Source of the DNA: Armigeres subalbatus
Lineage: Eukaryota; Arthropoda; Insecta; Diptera; Culicidae
Direction of reading: 5' to 3'
Assembly (NCBI RefSeq): GCF_024139115.2
Contig: NC_085141.1
Location: 69,605,481-69,669,480, forward strand
Length of the DNA stretch: 64,000 bases
How positions within the stretch are numbered: the stretch's first letter is position 1; each line of letters opens with the position of its first letter. The position numbers were made by a program, and so were the translations under genes. This document shows positions 9,907 to 21,650 of the stretch, piece after piece. The notes beneath the pieces are model-generated. The model ran no database searches and had not been told where the DNA came from. It was given only the letters and a program-made list of their open reading frames with translations.

Positions 9907-11447
9907 TGGTCACTCAACTTAAGACTCGGTCCGGACAGCTGATGTCTCCTCTTGCAAACGTATCCTCGCACGCATTTGCTGGCTGTCATAGTAAAACCTA
10001 CCGAGTTTTCCCAACGGAGGACGGCACTGGCAGTCGATTGTGTCTTGATCCGAGTACGCCCGGGCGTGTCGCCAACGACAACCAGCAGAATACGTAGTCC
10101 TGTTGAAGGCCTTGGAGATATCCAAGGAAACTAGATCCACGTGCTTGCCGTCGTTGTATGCGTTCTGCAGCACATCCCATTGTCCATCAGCCGACGATTC
10201 ACTAATATCTCCACAAGCTTAGAGACATAAGAGGTTAGTGAAATAGGCCGGTACTTTGTGACATCTCTGGAGTAAATAATATTCTTGGGGATGGGAACAA
10301 CGAGGCTTTTCCGCTACTCGTCCGGAAAGGTATGATCAGACTATGCTTAAGCCTAAAAACACACTAATAAAGTTAAAAAAAAAAAAAAAAAGGTTTTTGA
10401 TCATGGGATAAATAATTCCATCGGGACTTGATGATTTTCCGTTACTCCTTGAGTTTAGGAGCGAAAAACGAAGAATTAAGAGCAGCATTTTGTGAATCCT
10501 GTAGGACTCGTAGTTGGAGTTGGAGATAGACGAAGATCTGCTGGCGATAGTTCGCTGAAAATGAGCTGGATGGCCGTTGAGGCTAAGCCAGCAAAATATT
10601 CCCCGAGAGCATTAGCCACTTCAGGGGGATCGGAGAAGGCGTGATCCGGTGTATCGAGATGGATGGGGGAAGATCATCACTTTCCGCTAAGAGCGTTCAC
10701 TTTTCCCCTTAGTTCAGCCGCAGATTGGCCGAGGTTGACCGAGTCGAGAAAATCCTCCCACTGTTTTTTGTCACTCTTTGCTTCAAGAATCGCTGACTTA
10801 CATTCGTAGTGTTTTTCTTTATAGTCTTGGAGGGTAGTTGCAATGTTAGGATGAGCAGCGGGTAGTCTCCGTAGCGCTCGAAGGGCCTTTCTTCTCGCCT
10901 TAACCACAAGGCGCGTGTCCTCCGACCACCAATGGAGTACCTTTCGTCCTGACCGAGTGCTAGTTTGTGGTATGCAGGCAACGGCGGCATCGAGAACGGT
11001 TTTGTTGAAGCCAGGAAGAGTTGTGGGTGCGTTTCGTTCAAATTTGCGTCGAAGGTGGTGGACATATGCCTCCCAGTCGGCGGCATCTTAGCGCCACCTT
11101 GGTCTCAGAGTGATGTCCGGGGACGAAGCGTCGACTGTGACCAAAATCGGATAGTGGTTACTCCCGAATAGGTCGGTGGACACTTCCCATTTAAGAGATG
11201 GGAGTATGGACCGACTGGCTGCGGTCACGTCGATGGCGGTGGCCGAGTGGCCGTTAAAGAAGGTGGGCGAACCGTTGTTTGGGGTTACTAGTTCTGCGTT
11301 CTCGAAAGAGTCGAGAAGACCAATACCACGGGGAGCAGACCTACGACCACCCAGGCTGGATGATGCGTGTTCATATCCCCCCGATGAGGAGAGGAGCGGA
11401 GGAGCTGTTAATGCCCCATAAGATTCAAGAAAGCTTTCTGGCACCAT
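9907..11447 (-). pseudogene. I-clade LINE fragment, minus-strand arm
   Basis: The longer arm of the inverted duplication. Read on the minus strand, 11447-11088 encodes the end of the endonuclease (PNNGSPTFFNGHSATAIDVT, then SNHYPI), 11086-10700 the linker, and 10690-9907 the first reverse transcriptase blocks, including LVSLDISKAFN near 10150-10115, the block carrying the first catalytic aspartate. It has fewer deletions than the plus-strand copy but still contains frameshifts and the same T-run insertion (10376-10393). It lacks the YxDD block and everything downstream. The element belongs to the I group of LINEs on motif grounds. Confidence 0.8.
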
Positions 11448-11459
11448 CGCAACTGCTTT

Positions 11460-12010
11460 CCAGTTCGTGACAGCAGCGCGGAAGGACGTGCTTTTTGTTC
11501 GCGTGTTTTTATGTTCGTTCGTTGTGTTTACGTTTTCGCTTCGTCGCGTTGGCGTTACTTTCTCCCGGACCCGTCATGCGTGACTTGGTGGCTGACTCGG
11601 TCGCGGGAAGATCCCTAAGCGCTCTGCTCTTGGAGGCGCGGGTAACCCCTCCAAGCAGCTTTTGCAAAGCAACGTATATTCCTCGTTGCCAATCGATACG
11701 GAAGATACGGAAGAAGTAGCAATCGCAGCTGCCACAGGTGCAACCAGAGCGAAAGAAGAAGTGCCCCCTGCGTTTGTGAAGAACGATCCGCTGGATTTCC
11801 AATGTAAATATTATTGTACATAGTAGTGTACATAATAGTTAGGCAAATCAAACAATTCCTTATAAAGGATAAAGTAGATATAATTATAAAAAATACTATC
11901 CAATTCTATAAAAAAAAAAACAAAATAATCTAAATCAAAGTTGAAGGGTCCTTCGACCAATCACGTGCCATGTATGATTATTGTTAAAAGACAAAAAAGA
12001 AAAACAAAAA
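11460..12010 (+). repeat. Jockey-type LINE remnant, joined ends
   Basis: From about 11805 (TGTAAATATTATTGTACATAGTAG) the sequence matches the 3' untranslated region found at 38880-39110. It continues with GTCCTTCGACCAATCACGTGCC, similar to 15758-15780. The G+C-rich part before it (11460-11800) has no similarity to the Jockey reverse transcriptase, so this may be an internally deleted element or two adjacent remnants. Confidence 0.5.
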
Positions 12011-12063
12011 TTTATTGAAAAAAATATTAATTTCTTAGTCTTTGGATTTGTTTCTGTTAGTCA

Positions 12064-12460
12064 TTGGTTCGGGTCCTGAGAAGAACAAATTTTCTTTCCC
12101 CAATGCGCCTTTTCAAACGGCAAACAAGCGCTTGTTGGAACCTTGCATTGAAATCCGACGGCCACTCGATGGTTTTTTGTAAGACGACACCTTTTGAAAT
12201 AAACTTTCAGCATCGTTACTGGAGGCACGGAATCGCAACAGACGCCATTTTTGTAATCAACCCTTCGTTCACATAAAATACTGGTTCATTGAGTTTGAAC
12301 GATCTGTAGCAATCGCGCAGACGACCACCACCATAATGCGATGGTTTTCCGTTGAGAATGCTACCAACGCCTTCGTGTTGATGTGGTGACTCTGGGTGAA
12401 AGTTTTTGCGATAAACGCAGCAACCCACATTTTATTTGTATCTATTTGCTGACCTGTCAT
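12064..12460 (-). pseudogene. Unidentified degraded coding-like segment
   Basis: On the minus strand one frame (12428-12216) runs for 70 codons and carries on past two stops for about 45 more codons (KGVVLQKTIEWPSDF, then FVLLRTRTND). Overall composition looks protein-like rather than random, but no family was recognised. An overlapping 63-codon frame begins at 12460. It could be an old transposon, a viral insertion or chance. Confidence 0.25.
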
Positions 12461-12828
12461 TACGCGGAAGTTTGGGGTTTCTTAATTAAATCGGTAAAGT
12501 ATCTTTGAAATGCTGTTTCGAGTCGCTTATGAAAACAATGGGATTCGCTACTATAGGAACACGAATTAAAAAGTAAAGCAACTATTAAATTGCACCAATA
12601 ATCTTTTTTTTTCTTGAATGCTTCATTTAGGTAAGCCACCTGGTAAGCAAACTGTGATGAAACGTCCTTTATTTCCCTACAATTGGGTTTTTACGCTATT
12701 GAAGATATTTTGCACCATACAAACGTTTAAATAATCTCAATTCAGTAAGTACGTTTAATAACATAATATCACTAACATTGTTTTTCATGGATATGAAGAA
12801 AAAAATATCAATATTTGTAAAGGACTAT

Positions 12829-12872
12829 GAAAAACAACGATGATGTCATTTAAACATCATCGCTGTTTTTCA
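12829..12872. repeat. Short perfect-type hairpin
   Basis: GAAAAACAACGATGATGT is followed after 7 nt by ACATCATCGCTGTTTTTC: 18-bp arms with one mismatch. No other evidence for an RNA gene. Confidence 0.5.
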
Positions 12873-14131
12873 CTCAAAATGGTCATGTCAAAATCAGGGT
12901 TAAAATCTCGATTTCCAGCGATTCGATTAAGGACTTATTTTGCCTACCATCGTCGTTATAATTATTTCCGGGACCGTATTGGGAAAAGACTTTTCATGTA
13001 ACTAAACATTCGTTATTTTAAACGGGCGGCGAAATAACAAAATCCATAATTCACAAAATTGTTACTTGTTAGTGAGAAAACTAAATCATCTTTCATAAAT
13101 TGTTCACCACGAAGCTTTTGTTTGTTATTATATGCAAACGTATTAAAAGTCCCTTCAATACTTTCCCTTCGATTTGCCCAGCATAATAAATACGAAGAAT
13201 TCAGCCAACGTCTTCACCCTCTGCCTCCGCCAACGATCCACGATTTACGGCATTTCACAGCGCAGGTGCTTTAACGGCAATTGCAATAAAATTAACCTTA
13301 TCGTAACATGAATCGCTTGATACGCACTTTGCATGCGGAGTATTTAAAGTCTCCGCTTCCACTCCATTACCGTGCGAACGCTCTGTTGAATACCGCTTTC
13401 TTCCGTTGGAAGCTATATTTTCCCATCTGCATAATACCGCTACCAGTGAACAACATGGGAGTACGGAAATCAGCGGAACGGTTGGTATTTGTAGCGCAAA
13501 AAAAGTATCACAAAGCACGCCACCATCTCCGGCCCCGAAAACGTTTGCCAACAAATAAAGAAATCCTAAGCCTAAAGCGCCACCAAAAGGATTATTTCCA
13601 TAAATATCATCCTCCTCAGAAATGCCAGTACGGTTCTCGCGCTTCCGCCGCTGATGCCGGGAGGATTAGATGTGTGTGCCGTGCCGACATTGGAATTTGA
13701 ACACCCGTGTTCGGGACAGTGAAATGGCACAAGGCATGATGGGGAATACGGCGAAGCAGCGAAAAAGTAGATTTTTGCAAAACCGTGAACCGGGATTTTC
13801 CATACCGCTTACGCTCGGAACGATCTCGGTGCGGGTCTAAATCCAGGCAATCGTTGGAATTGGCCGGATCTCGATGAGACAGTATATTTGCTGTTTAGGT
13901 TAGCTGGACGAAAGAATTGAAGCCAAACTATATGCCGACGGGGTTTTCGGGTGGGATTAGGGTTGTGGTTTAAGTGAAATAGGAAAGCTAGTCTATTGCC
14001 AGGATGAGAAGTTTGAATAAGTGTGAAGCGTCTACTTTTCTGGGGGAAATGCGACAGAAACTTGCTCCCAGTCTCTACAAAGACATCTCGTGAAACTGTT
14101 TATCAGTAGTTCAGTAGGTCTTAGACGAATA
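12873..14131. other. No recognised gene
   Basis: Contains open frames up to 130 codons (13308-13700 plus; 13554-13255 minus) with no recognisable domain. The plus-strand frame is rich in K, H and R in its second half. I see no start context, splice sites or neighbours that would support a gene. Confidence 0.4.
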
Positions 14132-14133
14132 TA

Positions 14134-14593
14134 AGGCTTGATCGCGACAAAATCTGGACACCCTCACACTCGTATAATTTTTTAGATACCTCGAATATGG
14201 AAGATATCAACGAATCAAATATTCTGTACTTTCTGAAAATATTTGTATTACACGTACTAATGGTGTCGTGAATAATGGCGCCGAAGCAATAGAGCACAGC
14301 ATCAAAAAATCGTTCGATGCTTGTTTAACAACATCTTTGTAGGACGTCAGAGTGTGGAACAAAAACGGATTGTATGAATCACCAGAAGGATGCGAAAGTG
14401 AAACAAATACTCCAACTTACTTTACTCAGTGTACTTTATTTAGGGTAATGAAAATGTCACCAAGTTTCGTGCATACACCGAATCATTGAAAGGAAATGGA
14501 ACCATTTTAAATGAGAACTGTGCCGGATTAAGCCGACTGCATCTTATTTTTATTCTAAAAGTTATGTGTCCACATTTTGTCGCGAGCAAGCCT
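14134..14593. mobile_element. Tc1/mariner-type MITE
   Basis: 460-bp element flanked by TA. Inverted ends of 29 bp agree at 27 positions; the left one begins AAGGCTTGATCGCGACAAAA and the right one (reverse complement) AAGGCTTGCTCGCGACAAAA, both followed by a TGGACAC block. The interior has no intact transposase. Confidence 0.8.
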
Positions 14594-14595
14594 TA

Positions 14596-15394
14596 TTCCG
14601 AAACGAGAAAGTTCTCCATGCGAACGTGCAGATATGTTCTGACTGTATGAAGCAAACTTTGGTTACCGTCGTGGGGGGGTGACAATGGGTCACTATTTCA
14701 ACTACTTAGAGTGCTTGTAGAATAGATTGAATGTATTTAAGTGCAACAATAATAAACTATTAGAGACTTTTTTGAACGATTTTATTATCCGACCTCCAGG
14801 CGAAGGCAGACGTGAAATTTTTCGATCCGTCATAACTGATGCTTAGCGGTAAAATTTGGCTGAAAATGGGCTCATGGTTCATTGGAGCATCAGATTAGTT
14901 TCTCTGGAAAACGAGATCACCATTGTCGAAGGGGATACTGTCGCCGCAAGTTCAAGAAACGTGGTCAACATACTGCAAGAAGAAGAATTGCATGCAAACT
15001 ACCGGCCGGTGAAAAGCAGATCCCTTGCAAATAGAACAAGGCATTTTTCGCGGGATATGTGCAGGAGCACTTCTAAATAAATATTGAACAGATGTGTAAA
15101 GTTCTTTCGCAGCTTAATCCTGAAGATTTTGCGGATAAAGGAAGGAAAACTTCCTAAGACTGATTATGTAGTTGTACAACAGCGGAACGACATTTCTTTT
15201 AGCAAATTTTAGCAAAGTAAATAAGGGCTGATATTTGTAAGTGCAATCTAAATATGGTAAGTTTTGCTGACTTTATTTACCCCTTTAGTTTTTACTACCA
15301 GAGAGTCGAGAGTTTGATTTGTATATACATATTCGCAATTTTATTACCTCCTACATCTTTCCGGTCTAGGAGAGCTACGCAAAAACGCATCATC
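14596..15394. other. No recognised gene
   Basis: Moderately AT-rich; a 74-codon frame at 14856-15080 has no recognisable domain. Confidence 0.4.
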
Positions 15395-15850
15395 TGAAAC
15401 TCCAACGGGTCCCAAACAAGTTCCTGAGGATGATTCTTAACACCCCTCACAGGACACGAACATGTGAGTTCCACCGTCTGGCCGGATAAAACTCGGAACG
15501 AATGCTTTGGTGAGTGCAATGAGAGATTTGGGGTCCGTTGTGCTTTCTCGGACCAGGATGCAATTAGGGCACTAGTTCTAATTTAGGTTATAAAATTTTC
15601 TCGTAGTGTGAATAGAGAAGATAGGCTATCAACTTATTAGTTTAAGGTTTTATTTAAAAGAAAATCAATTCCTAAAAAGCTCTCATGTGGAATTTTTCAA
15701 AACAAAAGTTTTTTTTACTAGAATATCAAATTAAACTAGCACAAAGATGAAGGACCTTAAGGTCAACCACTTGACATGTAATATGTATAACACACAAAAA
15801 GATTAAAAATAAAATGAATTTTACTACTTTACTACTCCTTCGTCCGAACG
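15395..15850 (+). pseudogene. Jockey-type LINE 3' end
   Basis: The extreme C terminus of a Jockey-clade ORF2 is readable: the motif LQRV..NKFLRMILNT at 15400-15445, then GTTCCACCGTCTGGCCGGA. It aligns block by block with 38670-38930, the end of the larger Jockey element. The 3' untranslated region follows to about 15850 and ends AATTTTACTACTTTACTACTCC, as in the other copy. The rest of the element is absent, the usual result of incomplete reverse transcription. Confidence 0.75.
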
Positions 15851-16040
15851 AATGTTTGGACGATTACAAAATAAAAACACTTGCAAGGACGTGGTCAGGT
15901 GTGTGGATAAAATCGGGTCCACTTAATTTTAGATTGTAGCGAAAACCGTGGATATGTTTATCTCTGCAACTCCATCTACGAATTGTACAAGGGTTCATGC
16001 TTTGCTATGCTATTTTTTTTTAATCCGAACTCTAGGCTGA
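15851..16040. other. Short AT-rich spacer
   Basis: No recognised feature between the Jockey remnant and the R1-A element. Confidence 0.4.
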
Positions 16041-16084
16041 CGGTGTGAGCGATGACCCATTCTCACCCCCTAGACTCATTGTCA

Positions 16085-16215
16085 CGGCCTCTGCGAGTTA
16101 AGCCTAGGACGTGGTGGGGTTTGGCAGCGGGCTCTGTTAAACCTCTACAAAAAGCTGCATGTGTCCATAAGTAGGCCCCAACAAAGCGACCGTGTGCCAC
16201 TCAAAGCGCACAGGA
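16085..16215 (+). repeat. 5' UTR module shared with the RTE element
   Basis: About 130 bp (GACGTGGTGGGGTTTGGCAG through GACCGTGTGCCACTCAAAGC) recur in the RTE 5' region at about 16705-16830 with roughly 10 percent differences. The two copies are about 600 bp apart in the same orientation. Confidence 0.8.
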
Positions 16216-16994
16216 GCCCAAGGAGTGAAAATTGGCACATCAGGATAAATACCAGTGAGATCCTGAGTATGGTATTCTGGCCGCGTGTCTCGGATCTTGT
16301 CTGACATTCTACTCTCTTAGTAGAGCCGGTGACACTGACTCGAAACGACGAGTGGGCTAATGACTAGGCTGTCTTCCGTCCCCTAAAACCGTGGCGGGCC
16401 TGTTAACACGCTGTCCAATTCTGCCACCAAGCTTTGCCTGCTGGGTGGGAGTAGGCTCAGATGCCCTTTCCTGACTTGCGCTGATCTGGCTCTGAACACG
16501 TAAGTGTCAACCCTTGCATGGCCTCCCTGCATGCCATGGGATCATTAAAGGTGACTACTCCAGTAGGATTCGACGGCAGCCACAAGGTCCCTACAATGAG
16601 TGAAGCAAAACCAAATAACTCTTTTGATGATGCGTTAAGCAGGGGGCAGCAGGGACTATGTCCAAGGGCTTGACGATCCCTCCCCAGGCCATCTGCGAGT
16701 TGTGGCGCCTGCCTAGGATGTGGTGGGGTTTGACAGTGGGCCCTGTTAAACCTCTATAAAAAGCTGCATGTATCCGCAAGTAGACTCCGCCAAAGCGACC
16801 GTGTGCCGCTCAAAGCGCACAAGCCCAAGTCCTGGTGTTAGGTGGGACGCTAAACAGCCCTGACAAGACGGCCCTCCGGCGAGGCCCAATAAGCCTCCTG
16901 GAGAACCAATAATTACGAACAATATAAGATATAATGCGACTCGATATAATCGGCAAAGACCTAGGCGACGAATACAGGATCACGATTTAAAGCT

Positions 16995-17850
16995 TGAAAC
17001 ATGGAACTGCAAGTCGCTAGGTTTCGCAGGTTGCGACAGGATGATCTACGATGAATTACATCCCGCAACTTCGACGTCGTGGCGCTGCAGGAGATTTGCT
17101 GGACAGGACAGAAAGTGTGGAAAAGCGGGCATCGGGCGGCTACTTTCTACCAAAGCTGTGGCACCACCAACGAGCTGGAAACCGGCTTCATAGTGCTGGG
17201 AAAGATGCGCCAACGCGTGATTGGGTGGCAGCCAATCAACGCAAGGATGTGCAAGCTGAGGATTAAAAGCCGTTTCTTCAACTATAGCATCATCAACGTG
17301 CACTGCCCACACGAAGGGAGACCCGACGACGAGAAAGAAGCGTTCTACGCACAGCTGGAGCAGACATACGATGGATGCCCACTGCGGGACGTCAAAATCG
17401 TCATCGGTGACATGAACGCGCAGGTAGGAAGGGAGGAAATGTATAGACCGGTCATCGGACCGGATAGTCTGCACACCGTATCGAATGACAACGGCCAACG
17501 ATGCATAAACTTCGCAGCCTCCCGTGGAATGGTAGTTCGAAGCACCTTCTCTTCCGCAAAAATATCCACAAGGCCACATGGAGATCACCTAACCAAGAAA
17601 TGGAAAACCAAATTGACCACGTTATAATCGACGGTAAATTCTTCTCCGACATCACGAACGTCCGCACTTCCCGCAGTGCGAATATTGAATCCGACCACTA
17701 CCTCGTTGCAGTATGCCTGCGCTCAAAACTCTCGACAGTGTACAACACGCGTCGAATTCGGATGCCGTGGCTTAACATTGGGCGGCTACAAGACGGTAGA
17801 TGGCTGGAGAGATATTCGATCCGCCATTGGTAGCACCGCAACCGCTGCAC
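16995..17850 (+). pseudogene. RTE endonuclease domain
   Basis: Apurinic-type endonuclease that would nick genomic DNA to prime reverse transcription. Readable blocks: VALQEICWTGQ at 17075-17110 (catalytic glutamate), SIINVHCPHEGRPDDEKE at about 17288, VIGDMNAQVG at about 17400, and IESDHYLVAVCLRSKLS at 17684-17735 (the SDHY block). The main frame (17079-17627) shifts near 17550, where a parallel frame gives KATWRSPNQEMENQIDHVII. The stops and shifts mean there is no intact protein. The block order and wording match the RTE clade, to which mosquito JAM1 belongs. Confidence 0.85.
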
Positions 17851-18091
17851 TTGGCACGGTGCCCCCGGTTCAGGGAAACGACTGGTATGACGGTAAATGT
17901 GAGCAGTTAGTAGAAGAGAAGAATGCAGCATGGGCGAGATTGCTGCAACACCGCACGAGGGCGAACGAGGCACGATATGAACAGGCGCGGAACAGACAAA
18001 ACTCGATTTTCCGGAGGAGCAGGAAGATCGAGACCGTGAAGAGACGGAGCAACTGTACCGCGCTAATAACACACGAAAGTTCTATGAGAAG

Positions 18092-19754
18092 TTGAACCGT
18101 TCACGTAAGGGCCACGTGCCACAGCCTGATATGTGTAAGGGCATAAACGGGAACATTCTTACGAACGAGCGTGAGGTGATCCAAAGGTGGCGGCAGCACT
18201 ACGAAGATCACCTGAATGGCGATGTGGCAGACGAAGATGGCGGTATGGTGATGGATCTGGGGGAACGCGCGCAGGACATAATTCTACCGAATCCGGATCT
18301 CCAAGAAATCCAGGATGAGATTGGCCGGCAAAGCCCTTTGGGTTGACCAACTACCAGGAGAGCTGTTTAAACACGGTGGTGAGGCACTAGAGCGCTGCAC
18401 TGGGTCATTACCAAGATTTGGGAAGAGGAAGTTTTTCCGCAGGAGTGGATGGGAGGTGTCGTGTCCCGTCTACAAAAAGGGCGATAAGCTGGATTGTAGC
18501 AACTACCGCGCAATCACATTGCTGAACGCCGCCTACAAGGTACTCTCCCAAATGTTATGCCGTCGACTAGCACCAACTGCAAGGGAGTTCGTGGGGCAGT
18601 ACCAGGCGGGTTTTATGGGCGAACGCTCCACGGACCACGGACCAGGTATTCGCCATTCGCCAAGTACTGCAGAAATGCCGCGAATACAACGTGCCCACTC
18701 ATCATCTATTCATTGACTTCAAATCTGCATATGATACAATTGATCGGGACCAGCTATGTCAGCTAATGCACGAACACGGATTTCCGGATAAACTGACACG
18801 GTTGATCAAAGCGACGATCGATCGGGTGATGTGCGTAGTTCGAGTTTCAAAGGCATTCTCGAGTCCCTTCGAAACCCGCAGAGGGTTACGGCAAGGTGAT
18901 GGTCTTTCGTGTCTGCTATTCAACATCGCTTTGGAAGAGGTAATGCGAAGAGCAGGGATTAACACGAGTGATAGAATTTTCAATAAGTCCGTCCAGCTTT
19001 TTGGCTTCGCCGACGACATAGATATTATGGCACGTAACTTTGAGAAGATGGAGGAAGCCTACATCAGACTGAAGAGGGAAGCCAAGCGGATCGGACTAGT
19101 CATCAACACGTTGAAGGCGAAGTACATGATAGGAAGAGGTTCAAGAGAAGACAATGTGAGCCAGAGAAGAATTTGTGTACTTGGGCTCACTGGTGACTGC
19201 CGAAAAATGATACCAGCAGAGAAATTCAGAGACGTATAGTGGCTGGAAATCGTACATACTTTGGATTCCGCAAGATGCTCCGATCGAATAGAGTTCGCCT
19301 CCGTACCAAACTGACAATCTACAAAACGCTCATTAGACCGGTAGTCCTCTACGGACACGAGACCTGGACGATGCTCGTGGAGGATCAACGCACACTCGGA
19401 GTTTTCGAAAGGAAAGTGCTGCGTACCATCTATGGTGGGGTGCAGATGGCGGATGGTACGTGGAGGAGGCGAATGAACCACGAGTTGCATCAGCTGTTGG
19501 GAGAACCATCCATCGTTCACACCGCGAATATCGGACGACTGTGGTGGGCCGGGCACGTAGCCAGAATGTCGGACAATAACCCGGTGAAAATGGTTCTCGA
19601 CAACGATCCGACGGGCACAAGAAGGCGAGGTGCGCAGCGGGCAAGGTGGATCGATCAGGTGGAAGATGAGTTGCGGACCCTCCGTAGACTGCGTGGTTCT
19701 CTTATACTCGTGGTCCTCTTATATACCGCACAGGCCACTTCGGCCTTAGTCTGA
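18092..19754 (+). pseudogene. RTE reverse transcriptase
   Basis: Reverse transcriptase of the RTE element. In order: KGHVPQPDMCKGINGNILTN (from about 18107) and the AGKALWVDQLPGELFKHGGE block, then YKKGDKLDCSNYRAITLLNA (about 18473), HLFIDFKSAYDTIDR (about 18704), RRGLRQGDGLSCLLFNIALE (about 18870), and GFADDIDIM at 19003-19029 with the catalytic aspartate pair intact. The 171-codon frame 19239-19754 covers the C-terminal region (YKTLIRPVVLYGHETW, WRRRMNHEL, GRLWWAGHVARM). Three frame changes (near 18330, 18690 and 19239) break the protein. The related copy at 60675-62470 has the same block order. Confidence 0.85.
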
Positions 19755-21000
19755 ATAAATAAATAATAATGATGCGTTAAGCATGGAGGTGGTTGCCAAG
19801 AAGGGTTTGGCGAGGTCTCCTCCCAGGGAGGCGAAGAGTGGAGTGACGGAGACTGCAACTAGCAGCACCGGAGTCTCCCCAGCTCAGCTGTGACAGGGTA
19901 TAGCTCTATCAGCACGCTCAGCGGGTCACTACCCAGGATGCGGGTGGTCGCCGAGCAACTCGATGGTATCATGGAGTTCGCGAACGCAAAGCAGAACATC
20001 AGTGAGGAACTGAAACAGGACCTTCGGATGCTTCGCCAGACTGTTCGAGTCGCAAGACAAGAACAGGATGCATTTATCAGGTGGGTGGTGGGAAGAGAGA
20101 AGGCCGACAAAGGTGCTCAAACCGATGCCTTTCCTTCCTTGGAGGAGCAACCATGGCCCAAGAGGCAATTGATTTCGCCTTGACGGCCAATGAAGAAAAG
20201 ACTGCGCCTAACCCGAAATGGCTCAGGCAGCAATCAGAGCCAAGTCAAACGACGTGCAACCATAAAGGCCAAACGTCGTCTGGGTGGAGCCGATCGGGGT
20301 GCGGAGGAGCCCGAAGGGCATCGACCCGAGAAGGTGACTTCTCGGCCCAAAAAGGCAAAAGGCATCAGACAGGCGCAAGCCGGGCCGCAAGAGAGTACTA
20401 GCCAGCCTGTACCATCGGCACAAGGGACCGAAAATCCCTGGCAGGTAGTCAGTAGGGCAAAGCGGAGGTCGAACGCATCTCGACCCGCAATGAAAGCTAA
20501 GGACAGAGGTGAGGCCTTGTTGGTGAAAACTGATAAGGCAAACTACGCTAAAGTCCTTAAATCGATGCGGGCGGCCGAAAAGCTTTCGGCGCTGGGTCAG
20601 GACGTGCGAAGCGTCAGACGCACCATGACCGGTGAAATGATTTTGGTTCTGAAACGTGGAGCGCAGGCTAGTGGGACTGATTACAGGAAGCTGGCCCAAG
20701 AGGCCTTGGATGACGACGCCGAGGTGGGGTCGTTGGGGGCGGAAGTAACCCTCCAGTGCAAGCAACTGTACGAGGTCACGAACGCGGACGACGTCGTCTC
20801 TGCCGTCAGATATCAGTGCGGTACAGAGGTCGACAAGATCTCTGTACGCCTAAGAGGCGGTCCCTTTGGCACGCAGGTAGCCTTTAGTTAGCAATTGTGG
20901 AAGCCAAAAAGGTAATGAAGCGAGGAAAGTTGAAGATCGGCTGGTCAGTATGCCCAGTGAGCAAACTCTAGCCGCCTTCAGTAGACAGGTGCTATCGGTG

Positions 21001-21650
21001 CACAGTGTTGCTTTTTGTCGATTTCGTGCGCTTTTTTAATAGCATCTTTTCTGATGATTTTTTCGCTATAGTTTGTATGGGAAAAACGTTAGGTATGAAA
21101 AAATATTTTTTTTAAGAAAATCTGTGATATAATTAATCCACCTAAAAGTGAGACAAAAAAATTATTTTTCTTTCGAAACCAGATAAACGCATAGTGTCTT
21201 CGGGAAAGCGTAAGCGGATAGTATTTTAAGCCACATTGCCAAAGACACCCCATATCTAACTATTATACTTTAAGAATTATGTGACTGTTTTCAATGGAAG
21301 ATCCCTAAAATCATATTTTTCTTCATAACTTTTTTTTTCTATTTTCCCAACACTTTTCCAACCTTCTACAAAGTTGTTTGCCAAACAAAAATACACGTTT
21401 TTGTGGAAATTGCGAAGAGCTATCTCTTAAAGATTAAAAGTTTTTAAGAAAAATGTGTTTTTTCTAGGGGTGTTCAGAAAACATATAACCTGTTCCGGTG
21501 CAAAATGGCGCACACAACTTTTAAGGGATCTGGAACTACTATTCTTCTACTTTTGTCTAGTGATTGAAACTTATGTTTACACGAAATTACACTGTGTTAT
21601 TTAGATTTCAAACTTTCTCTGTAAATTTTTGATTTTTTTAAAATAAATTC
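21001..21650 (+). repeat. Transib left terminal inverted repeat
   Basis: Begins with the heptamer CACAGTG, identical to the V(D)J recombination signal heptamer. Shared internal landmarks with the right end include GCCACATTGCCAAAGACACC and CCGGTGCAAAATGGCG. I see no convincing RSS nonamer (ACAAAAACC) at 12- or 23-bp spacing. Confidence 0.9.

Larger units (their letters stand above)
8212..11250. repeat. Large inverted duplication
   Basis: 8212-9292 and about 10130-11250 are reverse complements of each other, with only scattered substitutions and a few indels. Both arms carry the same internal T-run/AACTTTATTAGTGTG insertion, so they copy one already-interrupted element. The loop of about 840 bp contains a TTAA-flanked MITE and the extra 3' part of the minus-strand copy. 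Confidence 0.9.
16642..19768 (+). mobile_element. Near full-length RTE-clade LINE (JAM1-like)
   Basis: 3127-bp RTE element between identical 15-bp target duplications ATGATGCGTTAAGCA (16627-16641 and 19769-19783). The 5' end GGGGGCAGCAGGGACTATGT also appears at the 5' end of an RTE remnant at 57833-57903, so the start is probably complete. The 3' end carries the (AATA)n-type tail AATAAATAAATAATA usual for RTE. It encodes one polyprotein of endonuclease plus reverse transcriptase, now broken. Confidence 0.9.
16596..20999 (+). pseudogene. R1-A gag-like ORF1, split by RTE
   Basis: ORF1 of R1 elements encodes an RNA-binding Gag-like protein that packages the element RNA. The start is the ATG at 16596 (MSEAKPNNSFDDALS), after which the RTE insertion interrupts it; the frame resumes at 19783 (MEVVAKKGLARSPPREAKSG) and meets a stop at 19891. 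A shifted frame from 19890 gives a coiled-coil-like stretch (EQLDGIMEFANAKQNISEEL). The 20190-20891 frame of 233 codons holds the conserved Gag core (PWQVVSRAKRR, then ALLVKTDKANYAKVL and SVRRTMTGEMILVLKRG). It then runs into GWSVCPVS and the first zinc knuckle, CYRC, at 20989-21000, where Transib is inserted. At least two frameshifts and one stop show that it is not functional. Confidence 0.85.

Noticed and set aside
13255..13700. Possible gene with 130-codon plus-strand or 99-codon minus-strand frame
   Set aside because: No recognised motif; long frames overlap on both strands and there is no splice or neighbour support.
21001..21060. Complete 12- or 23-spacer recombination signal
   Set aside because: The heptamer matches, but no A-rich nonamer resembling ACAAAAACC was found at either spacing.
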